Assembly: GCA_001724275.1 (NCBI GenBank)
Contig: MEDZ01000020.1
Span: 1 to 64,000 of the forward strand
Direction of reading: 5' to 3'
DNA: 64,000 nt
Origin: Gemmatimonadetes bacterium SCN 70-22
GTDB lineage: Bacteria > Gemmatimonadota > Gemmatimonadetes > Gemmatimonadales > Gemmatimonadaceae
In this document: in pieces, positions 17,721-26,052 of the stretch
Position numbering within the stretch: position 1 is the stretch's first letter
Layout: each line of letters opens with the position of its first letter
Translations under genes and position numbers: made by a program
Notes under the pieces: generated by a model
What the model was told of the DNA's origin: nothing
Seen by the model: the letters and a program-made list of their open reading frames with translations, nothing else
Database searches by the model: none

Positions 17721-18743
17721 CTACTTCGAGCGCTCTGAACGCCGCGTTCTGAGCAGTCGCAGCTCGACAGCGGCATAGGACAAGAGCACCAGCGCGCCTG
17801 CGACGGCCTGCGCCGTCACCGTCTCAACGTTCGGTGAGACGCCGAACCAGAGCCCCATCCAGCCCGGCAGCACCCGCTCGAGCGCCGGGATCGGGGTGGT
17901 CGACAGCCAGTGCGCGAGCTGCATCTCCTGCGCTTGCTCGCCCACCATCACGAGGAGCACGACGCCGAGCAGCAGCCCCGTGGCGATCAACATCTTCTTG
18001 TAGGGCAGCTTTCGATGGGCGAGGAAGGTGAGTACCGCGACGACCGCAGTCAGCCCCGTACCGAGCAGCACCCCGTACAGAACCGGCACGCCGCCGAGGC
18101 GAAGTCGGTAATGCTGCAGGAAGAGAACGACCTCGAAACCCTCGCGGTAGAAGGAGCTGAACCCGAGGAGCCCCATGCCCCAGAGGAGGCGTGCTCGAGA
18201 CGTTTCGGGGTCACCTGCCGCTGTGAGCAGCCGTCGCTTGCGAGTCGTGTGCATCGAGATCCAGCCCGACCAGTAGACGCTGTGGAAGAACCAGTTCATC
18301 ACCACGAGCAGTACCACGATGGCGACGAGCCCGGTGATCGCCTGGAGGTGCAGCGCCGAGACGTTGGTCAGGAGGCTGTCGAGGACTCGCACCGCCACCA
18401 CCCAGGTGAGCAACGTGGCCATGATTCCCGCGCCCACGCCCACCGTGACGGGCCGGCGATAGCGCGTCTTCGACCCGACCATTCCGGCCGTCACGGCAGC
18501 CAGCACCAGAATGGATTCGAGCCCCTCACGGAAGACGAGAACGGCGATGTCGACGACCTTGGCAGAGGCGCTCGTCTCAAGGGCCGTCGGGTCGGGTAGG
18601 CCGCCCGACACGATCGCCTGCCAGACGATCACGCCCGCAACTGCGAGCGCAGCGCCGGTCACAAGTACGGCCCCGAGCAGCCGGCGACGTGCGAAGCCAC
18701 GGCTCTCCGGCTCCGCGTGGCGCTGTTGGATGGGTGTGGGCAC
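17721..18743 (-). CDS. FTR1-family iron/metal permease
   Basis: FTR1 proteins are polytopic inner-membrane permeases, best known for iron, that use REGLE motifs. Here FREGLES lies at about residues 71-77 and a second variant, YREGFEV, at about 207-213. At least seven hydrophobic segments are visible, and the extra N-terminal segment (LLGAVLVTGAALAVAGVIVW) makes a normal total for the family. The 340-residue gene lies 124 bases downstream of czcA on the same strand and is probably the last gene of that operon. Iron or lead transport both occur in this family, and the czc context suggests a heavy-metal role. Confidence 0.85.
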   Translation of the reverse strand: MPTPIQQRHAEPESRGFARRRLLGAVLVTGAALAVAGVIVWQAIVSGGLPDPTALETSASAKVVDIAVLVFREGLESILVLAAVTAGMVGSKTRYRRPVTVGVGAGIMATLLTWVVAVRVLDSLLTNVSALHLQAITGLVAIVVLLVVMNWFFHSVYWSGWISMHTTRKRRLLTAAGDPETSRARLLWGMGLLGFSSFYREGFEVVLFLQHYRLRLGGVPVLYGVLLGTGLTAVVAVLTFLAHRKLPYKKMLIATGLLLGVVLLVMVGEQAQEMQLAHWLSTTPIPALERVLPGWMGLWFGVSPNVETVTAQAVAGALVLLSYAAVELRLLRTRRSERSK

Positions 18744-18867
18744 TGCGATGGGCGGTGGAGTGGTTATGTCACGTCGGTCAGCGACAGGTGGCCTCGAGGA
18801 GGCCGGAACGGGATGGTAGTCGGGAATTGCGGCGCAGCACGGCCGTGTTCATAGAGGGACCAAGCCG

Positions 18868-21800
18868 TCACACCGCCGAGTCGGCCGACCGCGTGGGCGA
18901 GGAAACTGGGACCAGGGACGGGGTACTGGCCGCCGTCCGTGCCGCACGGCGCAAGCGCCACCGCTCGACGGCACCGTAGAGCGTGGGCAGCACGAGCAGC
19001 GTGAGGAGCGTCGAGGTGACCAGCCCACCGATCACCACCGTCGCCAGCGGCCGCTGCACCTCAGCGCCGGTCCCGTGCGACAGCGCCACCGGGATGAAGC
19101 CGATCGACGCCACGAGAGCCGTCATCAGCACCGGGCGAAGGCGGGCGCGCGCCCCGTCCACGGCCGCGTCATCAACGCTCGAGCCCTCGGCGCGGAGCCG
19201 CTGCACCGTCGAGAGAAGAACGAGTCCGTTCAAGACCGCCACGCCAAAGAGCGCGATGAAGCCCACAGCGGCCGAGATGCTCAGGTGCAGCCCGCGCAGC
19301 AACAGGGCGAAGACGCCGCCCACCGCGGCGAACGGCAGGTTCACGAGGACGAGTCCCGCGAGCGGCCAGCTCCGGAGCGAGACGTAGAGCAGCAGCGCGA
19401 TCAGCGCGATCGAGAGCGGCACCACGAACCTGAGCCGTCCCATCGCGCGCTGCTGGTTCTCGAACTGGCCACCGTACGTGAGGAACACCCCCGGGGGGAG
19501 GCGCACCTCCTTCGCGATCTGTGCCTGCACGTCCGCCACGTAGCCCCCAAGGTCACGGCCGCGGACGTTCGCCTGCACGATGACCAAGCGCTGCGCCCGC
19601 TCGCGGCTGATCTGCACCGGGCCGGGCTCCATGCGGATGTCGGCGAGCTCCGCCAACGCCACGCGAGCGCCCGACGGCGAAGGCACGGTGATGCTGCCGA
19701 TACCCTCCGGCGTGTTGCGGTACTCGGGCGGCACGAGCACCGCGGCGTCGAGCGTGTACGTCCCCGCGCTCCCGTCGGTGATCGTCGCTACGGGTTCCCC
19801 GCCCACGGCGATGGCGAGCGCCTGTCGCACCTCTTCGACCGGGATGCCCTGGCGCGCCATCGCGTCGCGGTTCATGCGGACAGTGAGGTAGCCTTGGCCC
19901 GTCGTCGCCTCCACGAACACCTCGGCCGTGCCCGCGACCTTCCGGATCGCTGCCGCGACGCGCTCGGCCGTCTCGCGGTTCACGTCGGGGTCGTCGCCGA
20001 AGACCTTCACGGCGAGGTCGCTGCGCACGCCGGAGATGAGCTCGTCGAGCCGCATCTTCACGGGCTGCGTGAAGCCGAAGCCGACTCCCGGCACCTGCTC
20101 GTTGAGGTGGTGCTCGAGCTCCTCGATGATGTCCTGCTTGTCGAAGCCCCGGCGCCACTCGTCGCGCGGCTTGAGCATCACGAACACGTCGCTCTGGTTC
20201 GTGCCCATCGGGTCGCTCCCGACTTCGGCGCGCCCCATGCGACTGACGACGGTCGTGACCTCAGGCGTCTGCTTGACGACCCGCTCGATCTCGCGGTGCA
20301 CGTCGCCCGCGTACGACAGCGAGATGCTGGGGTCCTTCGTCGCCTGGAGGAGGATCGAGCCCTCGTCGAGCTCCGGGAGGAACTCGGTGCCGAGCCGCGG
20401 CACGAGCAGCATGCTGGCGGCGAAGAGCGCGACCGCCGCGCCGACCACCACCGCCGGCCGCCGCATGGTCCCGCGCAGCAGCCGCGCGTACCGGTGGTCG
20501 AGCCAGTGCTCGAGGGCCACCGCGTACCGCGCCTCGCGGGCGCCGCCGCGGAAGAGCCACGTGGCCGCCGCCGGCACCGCCACGAGCGCGAGGAGCAGGC
20601 TGCCGAAGAGCGCGACGGCGACGGTGATCGCCATCGGCCGGAACATGCGCCCTTCGAGCCCCTCGAGCGTCATGATCGGCACGTAGACGAGCATGATGAT
20701 GAGCACGCCGAAGACGATCGGGCGGCCCACCTCGCGCGCCGCCGCGACGATGCGCGCCGTGGATTCCTCACGCGAGAGTACGCGGGGCATCGCCGGTGCG
20801 GCCTCGGCGTCCGCGCTCTCGTGTGGGTGCGCCTCGTGCACCGGGTCGGGGTGCAGCTTGCGGATGAAGTTCTCCGCCATCACGACAGCCCCGTCGACGA
20901 TCATCCCGAAGTCGATGGCGCCGAGGCTCATGAGGTTGGCGGACAGGCCGAGCCAGCGCATGCCCACGAAGGCGAACAGCAGCGACAGCGGAATCGTGGC
21001 GGCGACGAGGAGCGCTGCGCGGACGTTGCCGAGGAAGAGCAGCAGCACCGCGATGACGAGGAAGCCGCCCTCGAGCAGGTTGCGCTCGACCGTGGTGAGC
21101 GTGCCCTCGACGAGGTCCGTCTGGTCGTAGTACGGCGCCAGGACCAGTCCCGGCGGGAGCGAGTGATTGATCGCCGCGACGCGCTCGCGCACGCGCCGCA
21201 CGACGTCGCGGCTGTTCGCGCCGCGCAGCATCATCACGATGCCGCTCATCACCTCGCCCCGCGCGTCCCGCGACACTGCGCCCTGCCGCAGCTCGGGGCC
21301 GTAGCGCACGTCGGCCACGTCGCCGACGAGCACGGGCACGCCGCCGCGCGAGCGAATCACGGAGCGGCGAATGTCGTCGAGGCTCGCCGCCTGCCCGAGC
21401 CCGCGGAGGATGTACTGCTCCGTCTCGTGCTCGACGTACGCCCCGGCCGGTACCTGGCTGTTCGCCTCGACGGCTTCGACGACGTCGCCGATCGAGAGGC
21501 CGTAGCTCGCAAGCTTGTCGGGCGACACGACGACCTGCGCCTGGCGCACGAAGCCGCCGAACGTGTTGATTTCGACGACGCCGGGGACGCCTCGCAGCTG
21601 CGGCCGCACGACTCGGTCGTGCAGCGTCCGGAGCGCCATGAGGGCGCTGTCGCTGTGCGCGGCGGCGCCGTGGAGGGTGTCCTCGAGGGTGTAGAGGTAT
21701 ATCTCGCTCGTCGCACCCGCCATCGGGCCGAGCGTAGCCTCCGCGCCTTTCGGCAGCTGATCGCGGATCGACTGCAGCCGCTCGTTCACCAGGGTGCGCG

Positions 21801-22116
21801 CGAAGTAGATGTCGGTGCCGTCCTCGAAGACGACCGTGACCTGCGAGAAGCCGTACTTCGAGATGGAGCGGACCTCCTCGACGTGGGCCACGCCGTTCAC
21901 GGCCACCTCGATCGGGAAGGTCACGAGGCGTTCCACCTCGATCGGCGAGAGGCCGGGCGCCTCCGCGAGCACGGCCACCTGCACGTTCGTCAGATCGGGG
22001 AACGCATCGACGCGGAGCGTGCGAAATGCCCACACGCCGCCGGCGACCAGCGCGAGCACCCCCAGGACGACGAGAACGCGGGCACGCACGGCCCACGCGA
22101 CGAGCATGTCGATCAT
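18868..22116 (-). CDS. czcA: CzcA-type heavy-metal efflux RND transporter (first copy)
   Basis: This is the inner-membrane proton-driven pump of a tripartite cation efflux complex. The 1082-residue length and 12-helix layout are normal. It opens MIDMLVAWAVRARVLVVLG and has the porter motif VDAFPDLTNVQVAVLAEAPGLSP. The transmembrane-4 signature DFGMIVDGAVVMAEN is characteristic of the heavy-metal subfamily and carries the proton-relay Asp residues. The start at 22116 is preferred to the upstream frame start at 22206, which would overlap czcB. It is 7 bases after czcB. Substrate (Zn, Co, Cd, Ni) cannot be fixed by eye. Confidence 0.93.
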   Translation of the reverse strand: MIDMLVAWAVRARVLVVLGVLALVAGGVWAFRTLRVDAFPDLTNVQVAVLAEAPGLSPIEVERLVTFPIEVAVNGVAHVEEVRSISKYGFSQVTVVFEDGTDIYFARTLVNERLQSIRDQLPKGAEATLGPMAGATSEIYLYTLEDTLHGAAAHSDSALMALRTLHDRVVRPQLRGVPGVVEINTFGGFVRQAQVVVSPDKLASYGLSIGDVVEAVEANSQVPAGAYVEHETEQYILRGLGQAASLDDIRRSVIRSRGGVPVLVGDVADVRYGPELRQGAVSRDARGEVMSGIVMMLRGANSRDVVRRVRERVAAINHSLPPGLVLAPYYDQTDLVEGTLTTVERNLLEGGFLVIAVLLLFLGNVRAALLVAATIPLSLLFAFVGMRWLGLSANLMSLGAIDFGMIVDGAVVMAENFIRKLHPDPVHEAHPHESADAEAAPAMPRVLSREESTARIVAAAREVGRPIVFGVLIIMLVYVPIMTLEGLEGRMFRPMAITVAVALFGSLLLALVAVPAAATWLFRGGAREARYAVALEHWLDHRYARLLRGTMRRPAVVVGAAVALFAASMLLVPRLGTEFLPELDEGSILLQATKDPSISLSYAGDVHREIERVVKQTPEVTTVVSRMGRAEVGSDPMGTNQSDVFVMLKPRDEWRRGFDKQDIIEELEHHLNEQVPGVGFGFTQPVKMRLDELISGVRSDLAVKVFGDDPDVNRETAERVAAAIRKVAGTAEVFVEATTGQGYLTVRMNRDAMARQGIPVEEVRQALAIAVGGEPVATITDGSAGTYTLDAAVLVPPEYRNTPEGIGSITVPSPSGARVALAELADIRMEPGPVQISRERAQRLVIVQANVRGRDLGGYVADVQAQIAKEVRLPPGVFLTYGGQFENQQRAMGRLRFVVPLSIALIALLLYVSLRSWPLAGLVLVNLPFAAVGGVFALLLRGLHLSISAAVGFIALFGVAVLNGLVLLSTVQRLRAEGSSVDDAAVDGARARLRPVLMTALVASIGFIPVALSHGTGAEVQRPLATVVIGGLVTSTLLTLLVLPTLYGAVERWRLRRAARTAASTPSLVPVSSPTRSADSAV

Positions 22117-22123
22117 GGCAGTC

Positions 22124-23371
22124 TCAGTCCACGTCCTTGAGCGACGCCTTGGCGAGCTCGGACTTGAGGGTGAAGGCCCCGCGTACCACCAAACGGTCGT
22201 CTGCACCGAGCCCGCTCACCACGGCGACGCGCCCACCCGCGGGCCCCGCGCCGGCCAGCCCTGGGGCGAGCTCCACGGCCCGCCGCTCATAGGTGCGGGG
22301 GCCCACTTCGACGAACACGTACCGATCGGGCCCGTCGGTCACGATCGCGCTCGAAGGGACGGTGAGCGACTGCACGGTCGTGGCCCCACCACCCCGAAGC
22401 TGCACCGTGGCGAACATCCCGGGCTTGAGCGACCTTCCCGTATTCGCCACCGAGATGAGCGCCTTCGCGGTGCGGCGCTCGGGATCGAGCACGTCGCTCA
22501 CGCGCGTGACGCGGCCCACGAAGGGCGCCTGCGGAGCGCCGGCCGCGAGGATCGAGGCGCCCTGGCCAACGTGCACCGCGGGGAGCGCGCGCTCCGGCAC
22601 GTCGGCGGCGACGTTGACGACGGAGAGGTCGGCGATCTTGTAGAGTGGTGTCCCCGCCTCGACCGCCTGGCCCGCGAGCGCGCTCGCCTCCACGATGCTC
22701 CCGGCGAACGGCGCCGGGATCCGAAGCAGCGCCTCGGGGACCCCGCCCGACTCGAGCCGTCTGATGGCGGTCTCGCTCGCGCCCAGCAGCACGAGGCGGC
22801 GCCGGGCCGCGTCGAGCAGGGCCTGCGCGCCCTCGGCGTCCGCGGTGCCACGGAGCAGCACGAGGCGCCGCTGCGCCTGCAAGACATCGTTCTGCGCCGT
22901 CGCGTACGCGGGGCTCTGCACGAGTGCTACGACCTGCCCCGCACCCACCCGGTCGCCCGGCACCGCGAGCAGGCGCTCGAGTCGTCCGCCGGTCCGCGGC
23001 GACACGTAGGCGACGCGGGCGGGGTCGAACTCCACCTGCCCCGGCACCTGGAGCCCGCCGCCGGCGGCGCTCAGGGCCTCCGACCGCGGAGCCTCGACGA
23101 GGATGCCCGCCGTGCGGAACGCGACCTCGCCGAGCGTCACTCGCGCGGCGCTCTCCTTCGCCCCTTCACCCGCCTTGGCATCGCCGGCCTCCCGCTTCTC
23201 GCCGGTCTCGGCTCCGACGGTCGCTGCGACCGCCGCACCTGCGCTCTTGGTCTCCTCGTGCCGTGTGGTGGGCTTCTCCTCGTTCCTCCCCGAGCACGCG
23301 GTGGCGAGGATGAGGGCAACGGCGAGGACGACGGCGGGTCGGCAGCGCGGCCGGCTGATGGGCTCGGGCAT
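22124..23371 (-). CDS. czcB: CzcB-type periplasmic adaptor, lipoprotein (first copy)
   Basis: This is the membrane-fusion protein that links CzcA to the outer-membrane channel. From the ATG at 23371 it has a lipoprotein signal with lipobox LATACSG. A charged Lys/Glu-rich linker follows, then the barrel-sandwich/lipoyl halves (GGRLERLLAVPGDRVGAGQVV and FAGSIVEASALAGQAVEAG) flanking a coiled hairpin. The C-terminal beta-barrel includes LKPGMFATVQLRGG. Its length of 415 residues is typical. An ATG at 23395 is also in frame but overlaps czcC. The lipid anchor fits the Lgt-like gene in the divergent operon. It belongs to the czcCBA operon. Confidence 0.9.
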   Translation of the reverse strand: MPEPISRPRCRPAVVLAVALILATACSGRNEEKPTTRHEETKSAGAAVAATVGAETGEKREAGDAKAGEGAKESAARVTLGEVAFRTAGILVEAPRSEALSAAGGGLQVPGQVEFDPARVAYVSPRTGGRLERLLAVPGDRVGAGQVVALVQSPAYATAQNDVLQAQRRLVLLRGTADAEGAQALLDAARRRLVLLGASETAIRRLESGGVPEALLRIPAPFAGSIVEASALAGQAVEAGTPLYKIADLSVVNVAADVPERALPAVHVGQGASILAAGAPQAPFVGRVTRVSDVLDPERRTAKALISVANTGRSLKPGMFATVQLRGGGATTVQSLTVPSSAIVTDGPDRYVFVEVGPRTYERRAVELAPGLAGAGPAGGRVAVVSGLGADDRLVVRGAFTLKSELAKASLKDVD

Positions 23372-23384
23372 CGGGGCGTGGGTG

Positions 23385-24785
23385 TCAGCGATCATCGGCG
23401 ACCCGGCCAGCGCCGGACTCCGTCGTGAAGGTGGCGGTAGCGGCGGACGAGGGCGCGCCGGACAGGAGATCAGCCAGGGCCGAGAGCGCGTCGAGAGACG
23501 CGCGCGTGCGCTCGATCTCGGCGCGTGAGAGCGCCCGCTCGAAGTCGAGAAGGTCGAGCAGGGAGATGTCCGACGTGCGATACGCGGCGAGCGCGCTCTC
23601 GCGCTCCTCGCGCGCCGCACGCAGAAGCGTGGCGTCGAATGAGGCCGCGCGACGACGCGCCGCTTCGTAGCGCGCACGGGCCGCTGCGAGCGCAGAGCGA
23701 ACGCTGAGCGCCGCGGCCTGGCGCGCGGTGCTCGCGACGACGGTCTGTTGGTCCGCGGCGGCAAGGGCCGCGCGATTGGCGCCGCTGGCGGTGAAGGGCA
23801 GGGTGACGCCCAGCGACAGAACGGGCCCGATCCCGGGCCCGGTGTCGCCCTCTGGGCCGATGCGCTGCACGCCCGCTGACGCGGAGAACGCAGGACGCTG
23901 CTGCGTCAGCAGGAGTCGGCGCTGGGCCGCAGCCTGCGCGACCCGTGCGTCCGCGAGCCGTACGTCGGCCGCGGTGGCGATGAGCGCCTCGATCGACGGC
24001 GCCTCGGGCAGTCGCGATGCGACGGTCAGCAGGGCGCCGAGGCCCGCTGCGCTGCTGCCAAGGGAATCGACCGCGGACGTCGCGACGCGAACCGCTGCGG
24101 AGTCGCCACCGGCGAGACCCACGAGCGTGATCGCGGCCGTCTCGATCTCGGTCTCGGCCGTCGCGCGGTCGCTCTGCACGCGGAGTCGCTCCGTCCGCAG
24201 CCGGAGGACGTCGATGTACCGCGCCTCGCCGACGGTGAAGCGCGCACGCACCGACGCCTCGGCAGACGCGAGTAGCGAGTCCTGTGCTGCCAGGCGCCGG
24301 ACGATCGCACGCCAGCCGGCGGCGGCGTAGAGCGCGCGCGCCACCTCGGCGAGCGTCCGCCGCTCGCTGGCCGCGAGCGCGACTCGCGCCGTCTGTACCT
24401 CCGCCTCCCCGACCGCTCGCTCGCCGCGCCGACGGGCCGCGGAGAGGAAGTCCCGCGAGACCTCCAGGCGCGTGTTGCCGCGGTCGAGACGGCCGCTTCG
24501 CGCTCCCTCCGCCTCCAGCATGAGTGCGGCTTGTGGCGAGAAGCCAAGCGCATCTCGCCGCGCCTCCGCCGCGACGACCTCGGCCCGGCGGAGGGCGAGC
24601 TCCGGAGATGCCGCGAGGACCGCCGTGCGTAAGGATGCTGGGAGCAGAAAGGCGAGCAACGAGTCTGCGGCGCCAGTGGGCGCCGCAGGCACCGGGGTAG
24701 ACGGTGTCGCCGGTGCTTGAGCCGAGGCAGACTGGCTGACCAACGTCAGGAGCGCCGCGAGAGCGGCGGAGGAGGGGAGTCGCAT
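23385..24785 (-). CDS. czcC: CzcC-type outer-membrane efflux channel (first copy)
   Basis: This is a TolC-family outer-membrane factor. The 466-residue protein begins with a clear signal peptide (LAALLTLVSQSASAQA). It contains the two long helical repeats of the family, with alanine-rich coiled segments such as ALRRAEVVAAEARRDALG and the paired motif YRTSDISLLDLLDFERAL near the C-terminus. It is the first czc gene in transcription order. A small membrane or periplasmic gene lies upstream and czcB starts 13 bases after its stop. Confidence 0.9.
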   Translation of the reverse strand: MRLPSSAALAALLTLVSQSASAQAPATPSTPVPAAPTGAADSLLAFLLPASLRTAVLAASPELALRRAEVVAAEARRDALGFSPQAALMLEAEGARSGRLDRGNTRLEVSRDFLSAARRRGERAVGEAEVQTARVALAASERRTLAEVARALYAAAGWRAIVRRLAAQDSLLASAEASVRARFTVGEARYIDVLRLRTERLRVQSDRATAETEIETAAITLVGLAGGDSAAVRVATSAVDSLGSSAAGLGALLTVASRLPEAPSIEALIATAADVRLADARVAQAAAQRRLLLTQQRPAFSASAGVQRIGPEGDTGPGIGPVLSLGVTLPFTASGANRAALAAADQQTVVASTARQAAALSVRSALAAARARYEAARRRAASFDATLLRAAREERESALAAYRTSDISLLDLLDFERALSRAEIERTRASLDALSALADLLSGAPSSAATATFTTESGAGRVADDR

Positions 24786-24966
24786 GTACGTGTGCGGGAG
24801 GCCAAGAGCGGAGCAGCGTTGGACCGGACGACCCGCCGACGCGTCGGGCGGACGGCGGTCTTGTTCCCCGGACGTGCGGGTCCGCTCGCGACATGCGCGT
24901 GCGGACCGGCTGGCTCAGGACGCCGACGCTCGAGGCGCCGATCATCGGCCGAGTCCCGGGGGGCGA

Positions 24967-25446
24967 TCAGCCCGCGACCGCGACCGGCGGGCGGAGCTCG
25001 CGCTCGAGAGTGGGACTCGGCGGGATGATGCCGTCCACTCCGACGGGGCGCGTCGTGGTCGTGCCGACGACGCAAAGGGCCAACGTTGGCGGGCACGTCA
25101 GCGCGACGGCATGGGTGCACGAGCACGGCGCGTGGCTCGACGCCGGAGCCGGTCCGGGCGGATTCGGCACGCGCGCCGGAACGGCCTCACGGGAGACGCG
25201 GTTCACGGCGACGGTTCCGGCCGGGTGCCTCTGCGTCGCGGGAGCCACTGCCTCTGTCCTCGCGTGCGCGGCCGCGCCGATCGCGACACTAGCCCCCTCT
25301 ACCGCCGGCTCGGCGCACGCGACGCCCATCACCATCAGGAGCATCATGGCCACCATTCGCCGGCTCGCGCGGAGCCGGTGCAAGGGGGACTGGACGCCTG
25401 TGAGGGTCGAGGGACGGGTCACGGGATCGCGAGGAAGCGCGGGCAC
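24967..25446 (-). CDS. Small exported Cys/His-containing protein at the head of the czc operon
   Basis: The 159-residue product has a hydrophobic N-terminal segment (MVAMMLLMVMGVAC, about residues 31-44) that could be a lipoprotein signal. It also has a cluster of possible metal ligands (SHAPCSCTHAV and TCPPTLALC). No family is recognised. It starts at the divergent metal-operator region and is followed, after 181 bases, by czcC. Small periplasmic proteins are common ahead of czc genes, and a metal-binding accessory role is inferred. A shorter form starting at residue 31 is possible. A different small exported protein occupies the same place in the second czc operon. Confidence 0.55.
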   Translation of the reverse strand: MPALPRDPVTRPSTLTGVQSPLHRLRASRRMVAMMLLMVMGVACAEPAVEGASVAIGAAAHARTEAVAPATQRHPAGTVAVNRVSREAVPARVPNPPGPAPASSHAPCSCTHAVALTCPPTLALCVVGTTTTRPVGVDGIIPPSPTLERELRPPVAVAG

Positions 25447-25477
25447 GGTTGCGTCGGCGCCGCGGCATTGGTACGAT

Positions 25478-25497
25478 ACCTGAACACCTGCTCAGGT
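25478..25497. promoter_or_regulatory. ArsR/SmtB-type operator ACCTGA-N8-TCAGGT in the divergent metal promoter
   Basis: The inverted repeat ACCTGAACACCTGCTCAGGT resembles the TGAAC...TTCA sites of SmtB/CadC-type repressors. A plausible plus-strand promoter (TTGCGT near 25449, 17 bases, then TACGAT at 25472-25477) directly abuts it. It lies between the leftward czc operon and the rightward arsR operon, so one repressor could control both. Confidence 0.6.
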
Positions 25498-25512
25498 AAT
25501 CAGGAACGTACG

Positions 25513-26001
25513 ATGCCGCCCTCGACTCCGCAATCCCGCCGCTCCGCCAAGCCCCACGCCCGTCCCGGCCGCGCCGACGCCGCGGTGCCCTCGCGGCCGG
25601 GACGACGGTCGACTTCGCTGTCGAAGCCGATCGCCGACCGCTCGGACCTCTGCGAGGTGCAGGTCGTCGACGCCGACAAGATCGCTCGTGCGCGCACGTC
25701 GCTACCGATTCCAGGGACGCTCACGGCGCTCTCGGAGATACTGCGGGCCCTCGGCGACCCGACGCGGCTGCAGATCGTGTGCGCGCTCGCGACCGAAGGC
25801 GTCGACGAGCTCTGCGTCTGCGACCTCGCGACGCTCGTCGGCGTGTCCGACTCAGCGGTCTCGCACTCGCTACGCACGCTCCGCCAGCTCGGCGTCGTGC
25901 GGTACCGCAAGGCAGGAAAGATCGCCTATTACACGCTCGACGACGCGCACGTCGGTGAGATGGTGCGCGAGGGGATCCGCCACCTCGAGAACGACCGCTA
26001 G
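25513..26001 (+). CDS. ArsR/SmtB-family metal-sensing repressor
   Basis: From the ATG at 25513 (AGGAA just upstream) the protein is 162 residues. A basic, low-complexity N-terminal tail precedes the winged helix LSEILRALGDPTRLQIVCAL, then the recognition-helix region VSDSAVSHSLRTLRQLGVV. Likely metal ligands are the Cys pair in ELCVCDLA on the helix alpha3 position and the N-terminal DLCEVQVVDADK, a pattern seen in CadC/CmtR-like Cd/Pb/Zn sensors. It is the first gene of an operon with a P1B ATPase and an Lgt-like gene, and its probable operator is immediately upstream. Confidence 0.9.
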   Translation: MPPSTPQSRRSAKPHARPGRADAAVPSRPGRRSTSLSKPIADRSDLCEVQVVDADKIARARTSLPIPGTLTALSEILRALGDPTRLQIVCALATEGVDELCVCDLATLVGVSDSAVSHSLRTLRQLGVVRYRKAGKIAYYTLDDAHVGEMVREGIRHLENDR

Positions 26002-26052
26002 CAATCGCCAGGTGCTGCGAGCGGTGGATCGAACCAGATCAGGAGGACGGTC

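Noticed and set aside
19075-22140. Open frame of 1021 codons on the plus strand antisense to czcA
   Set aside because: Its composition (long runs of Arg, His, Glu and Asp) is typical of the antisense frame of a high-GC gene. The czcA frame has the expected motifs.
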